Source: Pedosphaera sp. (GTDB taxonomy: Bacteria; Verrucomicrobiota; Verrucomicrobiia; Limisphaerales; UBA1096). From it: a stretch of DNA of 47,797 bases. The notes beneath the pieces are model-generated. The model did no database searches. It saw nothing but the letters and a program-made list of their open reading frames with translations, and was not told where the DNA came from. The stretch covers positions 1-47,797 of the forward strand of contig JAKUOU010000016.1 in NCBI GenBank assembly GCA_022451065.1, written 5' to 3'. The translations under genes and the position numbers were made by a program. This document shows positions 15,828 to 23,457 of this stretch, one piece after another. The first letter of the stretch is position 1; the number at the start of each line of letters is the position of its first letter.

Positions 15828-17558
15828 TCACCCCAAGCTGTTGGCGTTATGCCGGGTTTTCTTTCCGTTGAGCATTGTGCCGATCCACGTGTAGCGAACG
15901 GCGTACTCGTAGATCACCAGCAGCGCCACCGTGCTGACTGTGCAGATACCGAGGAGTTTGACCGCGCTAGCCAAGGGCCAGTCGCTCACCCAGATTTGTA
16001 GCAACATGATCGGCGGCAGATGCATCACGTACAGCCAATATGACGAGTCGGAGATGTAGCGGATGCGTCGGTTTCCGCCGGAGAAAAACCGCCGGAATAA
16101 TCCAATGAGCCCGAATATTATCAGCCAAGCGTAGAGCACGGTGAATAGTGAGCAGAGCAGGTTGTTATACAACAGGTGGGACAATTCGTTAGACTCACCA
16201 GTGACGAAAAGACTGCCGCGAAGCTCATACCAATGTCGCGCAAGCAGTAGTGTCGGGATGGCGAGCAGCAGGTACACCGGCCAACGGCGACCGATATTTT
16301 TCTCGAACGCCTTCTGCCCGTGGCACAGCGCGCCGAAGCCAAAGAAGACTGCGTAGTACGCCAGCATCGGCGGCCAAGGGATGGGGCTTGCGGCGGTGTC
16401 CGGACCGAAGTCGGTCACCATGAAAAACTGCGGGACAAAGGTCAGCGGCACGAGCCAGAGAAGGCGTAGCGGCGAGGCGATGATCCACGCCGGCACCGGC
16501 TTCCAGTTCAGTTTGCGAGCGACCCAGGTCACCGCGGCGAAACCGGCTACCAGTAACACGAGGTAATAAAGAAACCACAGGTGCTGAAAGATGGGGATGA
16601 TCGCGAGCAGCCAGTTAATGACTAGCACAATGGCGGTGGCCTGTGCCCAGCCGGGCAGTTGATCGACAATCGGTTTGAAGCCTGGAACCAGCGGGTATAG
16701 CCAAGCCATCGGCTCTTCCGCGCCGGTTTCGCTAGGGAGTGCGCCCCTGGCTTTCAACATCCGGGCGATCTCGCTGCGACCGGCAACCATTTTTTCCTCT
16801 TGCACTGGAATCTGGAGCAACCCAGCGATGAACCAGGTGGTTCCGTCATCCATTTCCGTCACGGAGAGCGGCGTATCACCGTTGTTGCTGACGGCGTTGA
16901 TGTTGGCTCCATTTTCGACCAACAGACTGGCCACCGCCGATTCTCCCATGAATGCGGCGCAATGGAGAGCGGTGGTGCCGTCGTAGTCAGTGGCGAGAAC
17001 ATTCGCGCCGCCGTCGATGAGTGCCGCGGCCGCTTCCGCTTGGCCTAGCAGTGATGCCCACGAGAGGGGAGTGAGCCCGGCGGCGTCCAGCTGGCTGGCA
17101 TCGGCACCCTTGGCCAAGTGCCGGTTGATGGCCTCGACATCGCCCAACTTGGCTGCCGCCCAGAGGGTCGCGTTGCTGCCGCGATTGGCGTTGATGGCAT
17201 AAATTCCAATCCCGATGATGGTCGGGCTCAGGATGATCGTGAAGATGAGCAGCGGCAGCAGGATGCGCTTGGCCCGATGCTTGATCAGGCCGCGCAGGCC
17301 GCGCTGCCGGAACATCATTGCCGTGAAAAAACCGCTGACTAAAAAGAAGAGCTGCAACCGGAAGCCGTGTATGGCGTTTAGCGCAAACAGGTAGCCGTTG
17401 TGCTGGTTGACATCCTGTGCGGGCCAGACCGGCAGCGGCAACGGTACGAACGACATGAAACCGTGCAGCCCAATCCCAAGCAGCATGGCAAACGCCCGCA
17501 GGGCATCCAGATCGTGGTATCGTTTGCTGGCCGGGTAGTAGGGGAGGCTATTCTTCAC
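15828..17558 (-). CDS. Membrane acyltransferase (acyltransferase 3 type) with an inserted ankyrin module
   Basis: About 576 aa from a GTG at 17558, which overlaps the GYF gene by 11 bases; the frame runs on to 17654 but that part shadows the neighbour. The N-terminus has the acyltransferase 3 signature (YHDLDALRAFAMLLGIGLHG) with the catalytic-type His, then FFLVSGFFTAMMF. After the third to fourth helix an ankyrin module of about 145 residues is inserted (NATLWAAAKLGD to MLKARGA), then the remaining seven or so helices follow (HLWFLYYLVLL, YWLYVMHLPP). The family moves acyl groups onto exported sugars or lipids. The insert keeps the membrane part intact and should lie in one loop. Family call is firm; the fusion is unusual. 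Confidence 0.87.
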   Translation of the reverse strand: MKNSLPYYPASKRYHDLDALRAFAMLLGIGLHGFMSFVPLPLPVWPAQDVNQHNGYLFALNAIHGFRLQLFFLVSGFFTAMMFRQRGLRGLIKHRAKRILLPLLIFTIILSPTIIGIGIYAINANRGSNATLWAAAKLGDVEAINRHLAKGADASQLDAAGLTPLSWASLLGQAEAAAALIDGGANVLATDYDGTTALHCAAFMGESAVASLLVENGANINAVSNNGDTPLSVTEMDDGTTWFIAGLLQIPVQEEKMVAGRSEIARMLKARGALPSETGAEEPMAWLYPLVPGFKPIVDQLPGWAQATAIVLVINWLLAIIPIFQHLWFLYYLVLLVAGFAAVTWVARKLNWKPVPAWIIASPLRLLWLVPLTFVPQFFMVTDFGPDTAASPIPWPPMLAYYAVFFGFGALCHGQKAFEKNIGRRWPVYLLLAIPTLLLARHWYELRGSLFVTGESNELSHLLYNNLLCSLFTVLYAWLIIFGLIGLFRRFFSGGNRRIRYISDSSYWLYVMHLPPIMLLQIWVSDWPLASAVKLLGICTVSTVALLVIYEYAVRYTWIGTMLNGKKTRHNANSLG

Positions 17559-18504
17559 TCTGTGGTGCCACAGTAGAGAGAGAAAAAAGTTGTTCGTAGG
17601 CCTGAGCGAGTACGGCGTAAAACCAAGGCCCAGCAAAAATGAGGCCCAATCCACAGGGGATCAAGGAAATCCCTACCACCAAGCTGCCGATAATTATTAG
17701 TTTCAAAATCGGGAAGAAGTTTCGTTTTGAGACTTGGAACCCAAGACCAAAGGCTTCACCCAAACCGAGCTTCTTGTCGGCGAGCAGGGGCAGCGGGAAA
17801 AAAATTAGGGCATAGCTGACAAGGGAGAGTAAAAACATTAATAGAAATCCTAAAATGGTCAGAGGGTGCAGCAGGCCAGCCCCCAAGGCCTTCAACACAG
17901 CTTCCTCATTTTGCCACTGTATATTTCTAAAATCGACTTCCATTACAAAGCCGCCAATCATCAGGGCGAACCCTGGAAGTATAATCAAAGTCACAATTAA
18001 GGTTTGAACCAAAGTCAAAAGAAAAAGCCCGCCGAAGGATTCGAACCCCTTAAAGAGATCGTTCATTGAAGCTGCCCCGGTTCGGATTAGGTTTAGGATT
18101 AGAATAAAAAACCCGCCCAACAATGGCCCCTGCAAAGTTATTTGCACACATGACCCAACAAAGGGAACGCTTGCTGTGGCCACTATTAGCAACATGAAAA
18201 GCAGGAAACCGCCGATCAGGGTGCCCATGTGCGCCTTGAAGAGTTCACCTCCCTGTGAAAAAGCCAGCCCAACGTCCAGCCGCCGGTTGCCAGCCAGGAT
18301 GGCTTCCCTGTATTCTGCAAAGTTTTCGATGGATTGACTGCCCAGCAGTTGACCCAGTGGCTGCCAGGCTTCTGTTCCCGTTTCTCTGATCTGGGTCTGC
18401 GCATTGGCGCGGCCATTTGAAAGATTGTCCTGCAACTGCTGAATGGTGAACGGTCCGTATTGTTCACCGTCGCCGCCAATCATTTCATATGTTTTATCAC
18501 TCAT
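17548..18504 (-). CDS. GYF-domain integral membrane protein
   Basis: 318 aa, ATG start with a good ribosome site (AGGA, about 9 bases upstream). Residues 1-60 form a GYF_2-type domain (YGPFTIQQLQDNLSNGRANAQTQI in two parts, ending TEAWQPLGQL), which usually binds proline-rich peptides. The rest is about six hydrophobic helices with a conserved-looking PLPLLADKKLGLGEAF segment found in DUF975-like and similar membrane proteins. Function unknown. It is followed with overlap by the acyltransferase gene, so the two are probably made together. A promoter-like sequence lies upstream at 18542-18570. Confidence 0.82.
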   Translation of the reverse strand: MSDKTYEMIGGDGEQYGPFTIQQLQDNLSNGRANAQTQIRETGTEAWQPLGQLLGSQSIENFAEYREAILAGNRRLDVGLAFSQGGELFKAHMGTLIGGFLLFMLLIVATASVPFVGSCVQITLQGPLLGGFFILILNLIRTGAASMNDLFKGFESFGGLFLLTLVQTLIVTLIILPGFALMIGGFVMEVDFRNIQWQNEEAVLKALGAGLLHPLTILGFLLMFLLSLVSYALIFFPLPLLADKKLGLGEAFGLGFQVSKRNFFPILKLIIIGSLVVGISLIPCGLGLIFAGPWFYAVLAQAYEQLFSLSTVAPQSEE

Positions 18505-18541
18505 ACATTTTTCCTATTGCAGTAACTCTTATGATTATTTC

Positions 18542-18570
18542 AGTGTAAATATGGGGTGGGAATATGGCAA
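18542..18570 (-). promoter_or_regulatory. Possible sigma-70-type promoter for the GYF/acyltransferase genes
   Basis: Minus strand: TTGCCA (18565-18570), a 17-base spacer and TACACT (18542-18547), about 40 bases before the ATG at 18504 in a 116-base gap. The -35 matches at five of six positions and the -10 at four. Predicted by eye. Confidence 0.4.
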
Positions 18571-18620
18571 ACGGCCATTGTCCTTCAAAGTTTTAGCTGA
18601 TTAAAAAATAGAAGCCCTGG

Positions 18621-19559
18621 TCAACGAAAGTCCTCGCCGCTGCGTCCGCCATTCTCCTTCAGCAAATCGACGATCTTGGGGCGACCTGCCTTGGCACTAT
18701 CAAGGTCCACCTCCATTTGCAGAATTCCACCAACAATCTGCATAAGGCCCTGTATTTCATCCCACCCATGGGATGCGCTATCCAGTGGGGTTTCTCCATC
18801 GCGGTTGGCTATATTTAAATTTGCCTTGTTCTTTATAAACAGCTCCACAATTTCTGCTTGGCCGAAAAAAGCAGCTGCATGCAGGGGCGTTGCTCCATCT
18901 GTGTTTTTGCCGTTTACCTTTGCTCCCTTCTTGATGAGCAATTGCGCAGCTTCCGTTTGGCCTGCCATTGCAGCCCAAGCCAGTGGCGTGATGCCTTTAT
19001 CGTCGTGACCGTTCACGTCCGCGTCCTTGGCCAAGGCCTCCTGCAACTTGGCCAAGTCGCCGTTTTTTGCGGCGTCCCAAAGGCCGCCAAGGCCGCCAGC
19101 TAATTCACTGCCAGCCTTGCCGCCGTTCTCCTTCAGCAAGGCGACGACCTTGGGCCGACCGTCACGCACTTTGTTGACATCGGTCTTGACCTGGACGATG
19201 GCAGAAATGAACTCCACGATTCCTTGCATCTCCTCGCTCCACTCGGCGGCCCCGGAGTCAATAGGAGTCTCTCCCTTGTTGTTCCGCGCGTTCACCTTGG
19301 CCCCAGCCTCGACAAGCAGTTTTGCGGCGCCCTCTTGACCAAGGAAAGCGGCCCCGTGAAGCGGGGCGCTCCCATCATTGCCAGAAAGGTTCACGTCAGC
19401 ATCCTTCTCAATGAGAAACTCCACCGCTTTGGTGTGTCCGGCCAGGGTCGCTAGACTAAGCGCTGTGCCGCCGCCTTCATCCTTGGCATTGACATCCATA
19501 CCCTTGGCCAAGTGTTCCTTGAGCATGGATATATTACCGGTCCTGGCTGCGTCCCAAAG
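18621..19559 (-). repeat. Tandem duplication of the ankyrin module inside the CotH gene
   Basis: Two copies of about 150-157 codons each, near 19088-19559 and 18621-19090. Each begins with LWDAA, has HLAKG/ALAKD, TPLH or APLH followed by AAFxGQ, and ends with a repeat whose two helices are pushed apart by about 30 residues before GRPKxVxLLKENGG. The two copies align almost without gaps. TTGGCCAA sites recur at the ALAK/LAKG codons. Confidence 0.85.
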
Positions 19560-21506
19560 TGAAGTGGTCTTGGCAGTGGATTTGGCATCTTCATTCTCTT
19601 CCATATCCTTGTCGTCATCTTTTCTCCTGTCTCGCCCCCATTCACCCCCGATCACGGGTGGTGGCTCCGGGGCAGCGCTCCATAGCGGCATGTCGTCGCC
19701 GGAGATTTCCCGTTCGACATCAGCGCGGCGATTGCGGATGAAGCGACGAATTTTTTCGTAATCGACCTTGCGCCGCTGTTCACGGGAGAGATGCGGATCG
19801 ACCATGGCTTCGACCCGCTCAGTCTCGGCCAGGAGTTTGTCCTCGTCCCAATGCGTGACCATGAGTTTCTTCATGTTAGCGGCATACTTTTTTCGGACGG
19901 CCGGGATTTGATACAGTTTGTGGGCAACAAGGCCCACCGTGCGAACGGAGCGGGGCGAGCGGCGATCGACCCCGAGCGGGCTGTATTTCTCAAACATGCT
20001 GTCGGCGCCCCACGGCAGGAAATGGAACTTGTCGGTTTCGGGGTTGAGATAGACAAAGAAATTGTTTCGGTTTCCGGAGTAGCCGTCCCAAAAACTGAGC
20101 AGACCTTCCACAGTCCAAAAGGTGTAAAACGATTCCTCGTCTATGAGTTTCCATATCTCCTTCTCCAAGTCGTAATCATTGGTCTGTAACTCGGCGACGA
20201 AAAGCAGGTCGGAGCTTCGTTCGCTGTTGTTCATGCCGTGAATCGCCAAAATATTCTCTCCCTTGCGAAGCTTGTCCTTGTGGTCTGAAATATCATATGC
20301 CGAAAACTGCATGGATGCCTGGTCGTTGCCGCTTCCGGTCGCCACAGAATCCCACTCGGCAATTTCCGGTGCATTTAAATGAGCCACCTCGTGGCCGTTG
20401 ATGTAGGCAACAAAACCGTCGTCGCACTTCATTCGCAGCAAAAGGGAGGCCGCAGACTTTATTTTTTCCAGGTCATCGATCTCGAACGGGAACCGCAGGT
20501 AGAGCGAGGTGGCTTTTCCGTACATTTGATCCTCGAAATCAAAGCCATTGCTGATAAGTGGCCCGTAGCCCTCCTCGCGCTCGTAGCCCGCTCCGTTTTT
20601 GCCGGTGGTCCAGGCGGAGTCATCAAAGTCCGGCTTGAACCACTCACCGTCGTGTTCGCCACTGGTCGGGACCAAGGCGCGACCGGCTGCCTTGCCACCA
20701 AAAAACACATCACCGTCTTTGCCCTTGAGAGCGTCGATGACCTTGACGATGTGATCGCGGCCGGGCTTGTCCTTGCCGAACTTTTTCTCGAAGCTGCCCT
20801 CCCAGTTCTCGTGAAAGTCCACGACTGTCCCCTCGTACAGGGTCCCTTTGCTGTTCCCGAAGCCACGCTTGGCCAACTGCTTTTTCACGCTCTCAACATG
20901 CGCATAGACCCCCAGGTTTTTGCCGTTGACGGTGACTTTGGCCAGGGCGCACCGGGGCGCGGGTGAGCCGGCGGCGTTGAACAGGTTGTAGCCCATGAAC
21001 TGGCTCATCTGGCTGTTGTCCTGCTGGTTGTTGTTGAACGTCAGCAAGGCCAGCCCCTCGATGGCGCTTTCCTTGTCGATGTGGTTCAGCTTGATCTTGA
21101 TCGAGGGTCGAGAACTGCTCTGTGAGCCAATGAACCCCTTCTTGCGGATGCCCACGCGAGGGAAGCTCACCCCATCAATCGTCACCCCGGCTTCCACGTA
21201 GCTGTACGGGGAGTCGACCTCCTCAAATTGTCGCTTTGGTTGCAGGGCCTCGAAGAAATTGCGCGACTGATAGCGGAGCTTGTCCCAGTCATCGTCGGCA
21301 ACCTTGATGTTGACCTCGAGCACTCGATCTCTCGGGAAAATGTCGTCGAGCTTCAACGTCTTCAAGCTGCCGCCAATGCTTGTAGCGGGCGCTTCCGCTG
21401 AAGTCTTTGGGTTGCTTTGGGGTTCCGCTTGCGGGGCCGGAGCCTCCGAACCTCCGCACCCTACAAGGAGTGCAGTTGCGACCGGTATAATGAATCTATG
21501 TTTCAT
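18621..21506 (-). CDS. CotH-kinase-like lipoprotein with two tandem ankyrin modules
   Basis: 961 aa. The lipoprotein signal is MKHRFIIPVATALLVGC. A CotH-type region follows (about residues 55-250 and 455-620: VGIRKKGFIGSQSSSRPSIKIKL, GVYAHVESVKKQ, FLPWGADSMFEKY), split by a roughly 170-residue beta-rich insert (WFKPDFDDSAWTTG...LLLRMKCDDGFVAYING) like galactose-binding domains. CotH proteins phosphorylate spore-coat proteins in Bacillus; PVC versions are unassigned. An acidic/basic linker (RRKDDDKDMEENEDA) leads to two ankyrin modules at about 650-806 and 807-961, which match each other nearly end to end. An ECF-type promoter-like element sits at 21523-21548, close to the start. Confidence 0.88.
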   Translation of the reverse strand: MKHRFIIPVATALLVGCGGSEAPAPQAEPQSNPKTSAEAPATSIGGSLKTLKLDDIFPRDRVLEVNIKVADDDWDKLRYQSRNFFEALQPKRQFEEVDSPYSYVEAGVTIDGVSFPRVGIRKKGFIGSQSSSRPSIKIKLNHIDKESAIEGLALLTFNNNQQDNSQMSQFMGYNLFNAAGSPAPRCALAKVTVNGKNLGVYAHVESVKKQLAKRGFGNSKGTLYEGTVVDFHENWEGSFEKKFGKDKPGRDHIVKVIDALKGKDGDVFFGGKAAGRALVPTSGEHDGEWFKPDFDDSAWTTGKNGAGYEREEGYGPLISNGFDFEDQMYGKATSLYLRFPFEIDDLEKIKSAASLLLRMKCDDGFVAYINGHEVAHLNAPEIAEWDSVATGSGNDQASMQFSAYDISDHKDKLRKGENILAIHGMNNSERSSDLLFVAELQTNDYDLEKEIWKLIDEESFYTFWTVEGLLSFWDGYSGNRNNFFVYLNPETDKFHFLPWGADSMFEKYSPLGVDRRSPRSVRTVGLVAHKLYQIPAVRKKYAANMKKLMVTHWDEDKLLAETERVEAMVDPHLSREQRRKVDYEKIRRFIRNRRADVEREISGDDMPLWSAAPEPPPVIGGEWGRDRRKDDDKDMEENEDAKSTAKTTSLWDAARTGNISMLKEHLAKGMDVNAKDEGGGTALSLATLAGHTKAVEFLIEKDADVNLSGNDGSAPLHGAAFLGQEGAAKLLVEAGAKVNARNNKGETPIDSGAAEWSEEMQGIVEFISAIVQVKTDVNKVRDGRPKVVALLKENGGKAGSELAGGLGGLWDAAKNGDLAKLQEALAKDADVNGHDDKGITPLAWAAMAGQTEAAQLLIKKGAKVNGKNTDGATPLHAAAFFGQAEIVELFIKNKANLNIANRDGETPLDSASHGWDEIQGLMQIVGGILQMEVDLDSAKAGRPKIVDLLKENGGRSGEDFR

Positions 21507-21522
21507 AAATCTGGTATAATAA

Positions 21523-21548
21523 TACGCTCACCCAAGGGAATTATTCCC
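21523..21548 (-). promoter_or_regulatory. Candidate ECF-type promoter of the CotH/ankyrin gene
   Basis: Minus strand: GGGAATAA (21541-21548), a 13-base spacer and GCGTA (21523-21527), followed 16 bases later by the ATG at 21506. The layout equals that at 14926-14951 upstream of the ECF sigma gene. GGGAATAATTCCC here is also a short inverted repeat, so a second protein could bind. The rest of the 129-base gap to 21635 shows no convincing terminator. Confidence 0.55.
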
Positions 21549-21635
21549 CAATAGCGGTGCCTAAAGAGGCAGGATACTGTTTTATAGGGAAAACTCCCAA
21601 CTTTGGTTACATTCGTACAGCGCCTCACTTCCATA

Positions 21636-22163
21636 TCAGCGCAGTATCTCGACAATTTCGGGCCGTGTTTCCTGGATGCGTTCGTAGTCCAATGGAGCCC
21701 CAAGCGGTTTAAATATAATACCATCAAGAAACTCATAAATCCCCTTGGCTACCGCCCATGGGAGTTCGACGCCTTCAAGCGGCGTACTGCCACTATTGTT
21801 TCTTGCGTTCTTGTCAGCTCCTTTGTCCACCAATGCCTGAACGATATCTGGGTAACATAAGAAAGAAGCTGAGTGAAGTGGCGTGTTCCCATCCTTGTTT
21901 CTCGCGTCCAGATCAGCTCCCCCTTCGATTAGGGCTATGGCTACATCAGTTTTGCCAAACGCTGCGGCCATTGCCAATGCAGTGTCTTTATTGCCCTCGG
22001 GATTCGGATCTTTTAAATTTAAATCAGTTCCCGCAGCGATGTGCTGTTTGACCGCATCGAGATCACCTTCTAAGGCAGCCTCAAAGAGGGAAATATCGGG
22101 GGCTTTTACTCCGCATCCCACAAGGAGTGCGGCTGTTACGATTGGTATAATGTATTGTTTCAT
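21636..22163 (-). CDS. Ankyrin-repeat lipoprotein
   Basis: 175 aa. It starts with a lipoprotein signal (MKQYIIPIVTAALLVGC) that is nearly the same, also in DNA, as that of the CotH/ankyrin protein. The rest is one ankyrin module: ISLFEAALEGDLDAVKQHI, DTALAMAAAFGK, NTPLHSASFLCYPD, then an interrupted last repeat ending TRPEIVEILR. Ankyrin modules bind proteins, so a role as an envelope adaptor is likely. Its ATG overlaps the DUF1501 stop (ATGA), tying its translation to that gene. It closes the long sigma-FecR operon and lies next to the CotH/ankyrin gene. Confidence 0.88.
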   Translation of the reverse strand: MKQYIIPIVTAALLVGCGVKAPDISLFEAALEGDLDAVKQHIAAGTDLNLKDPNPEGNKDTALAMAAAFGKTDVAIALIEGGADLDARNKDGNTPLHSASFLCYPDIVQALVDKGADKNARNNSGSTPLEGVELPWAVAKGIYEFLDGIIFKPLGAPLDYERIQETRPEIVEILR

Positions 22164-23440
22164 GAAAACAGTTGGGCAATAGGCTTGCCGTCGCGAACGA
22201 GGTTAATCGGGCGGCCGATGTTGGTTTCGAATTCGTGTTTTGAGTTTATGCCTATGTTTTGAAAGAAGGACGCCGCCAGATCATCCGGTGAATATCCCTT
22301 TCCGATCGGTGCCCCGGCGCGGTCATCGGTTTCACCAATCACCTGACCTCCTTCGACATCGCCTCCTGCCATCAGTGCAAACATGGCTCGCGCCCAGTGG
22401 TCGCGGCCGCCCTGGGCGTTGATTTTTGGTGTCCGGCCAAATTCGCCGGCAACCATGATGGCAGTGGAACGAAAAAGGCCCCGCTCCTTCAGCCGGTCGA
22501 TCAATGAAGCCAGTCCTTTGTCAAAAGGCGGCAGGAGGGCGCTGAGCTTGGAAAAATTATCCAAGTGGGTATCGAAATCAAACTCTGCTGGACGCAACCG
22601 AACAGTGACAAAGTGTACACCGGCTTCAATCAGTCGCGAAGCCAGCAGCAGGCTTTGCCCGAACTCGTGCCTGCCGAACCGCGTGGATTCGGATGTTTTT
22701 TCCAGAGAAAGGTCAAACGCTTTTCGGGTGGTTGGCGAGCTGATGATGTCGTGCGCCTGTTCGCCGAAACGGTCAAGGCCACGAACTTGTTCGTCGAGAT
22801 TTTCGTAACCTCGAAATGCGGTGTCGAGATCGTCGAGAAGCTTTTTTTGTGAATTGTATTTTTCGACGGTCAGACCGTCCTCGAGGGAAATGCCACGGAC
22901 GCTGTAGGGAATGCCAAATGTTGGCTTGTTGGCCGTGAGTGCACTGAATTCGTTGCCCAGATAGCCAGGGCCCACAAACGATTCATCGATTGAAACATAG
23001 GACGGAAGATCACGCGCGGACGGATGCACCTTGCTCACAACGGCACCGTATTCAGGGTAGCTTAAGGTTTGGGACGGGCGATTCCCGGTCAGCATATATT
23101 TTTTCCCAATACCATGATCGGCCAGGGTGTGGGAAAGACCACGGATGATGGCGTAGTCCTTCATGCGCTTGGCTAATTCAGGAAGGTGCTCACAAATTTG
23201 AATGCCGGGAACGGATGTCGATATTGGCTTAAACTCACCGCGATATTCAGCCGGCGCATCCGGCTTGAGATCAAAGGTGTCCTGATGAGAAGGCCCACCC
23301 TCGAGAAAAATAAAAATACCGGACCGTTTTTGCGATGGCTCCTTGGTGCTGGCCTGTAGCCTCATATATTGAGAGAGCGTGAGCCCCCCCAAGGCACCGA
23401 CCTTGAGCATTTGTCGCCGACTAAAAAGTGCAGAGTTCAT
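22160..23440 (-). CDS. DUF1501 family exported protein
   Basis: 426 aa, ATG start. The N-terminus is a twin-arginine signal (FSRRQMLKVGALGGLTLSQ). The body matches DUF1501: FIFLEGGPSHQDTFDLKPDAP, SHTLADHGIGKKYMLTGNRP, VMVAGEFGRTPKIN-like (here AIMVAGEFGRTPK) and GRDHWARAMFALMAGG. DUF1501 is related in fold to alkaline phosphatase/sulfatase enzymes and is very common in PVC bacteria beside DUF1549/DUF1553 proteins, but no reaction is established. Here that pairing is kept, with a quinoprotein between. It overlaps the ankyrin lipoprotein gene by 4 bases and follows the quinoprotein by 17. Confidence 0.93.
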   Translation of the reverse strand: MNSALFSRRQMLKVGALGGLTLSQYMRLQASTKEPSQKRSGIFIFLEGGPSHQDTFDLKPDAPAEYRGEFKPISTSVPGIQICEHLPELAKRMKDYAIIRGLSHTLADHGIGKKYMLTGNRPSQTLSYPEYGAVVSKVHPSARDLPSYVSIDESFVGPGYLGNEFSALTANKPTFGIPYSVRGISLEDGLTVEKYNSQKKLLDDLDTAFRGYENLDEQVRGLDRFGEQAHDIISSPTTRKAFDLSLEKTSESTRFGRHEFGQSLLLASRLIEAGVHFVTVRLRPAEFDFDTHLDNFSKLSALLPPFDKGLASLIDRLKERGLFRSTAIMVAGEFGRTPKINAQGGRDHWARAMFALMAGGDVEGGQVIGETDDRAGAPIGKGYSPDDLAASFFQNIGINSKHEFETNIGRPINLVRDGKPIAQLFS

Positions 23441-23457
23441 GTTGATTCACTGGTAAA

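Noticed and set aside
21549-21635. Terminator between the ankyrin lipoprotein and CotH genes (GGGAGTTTTCCC on the minus strand)
   Set aside because: Only a four-pair stem, followed by TATAAAAC rather than a T-run.
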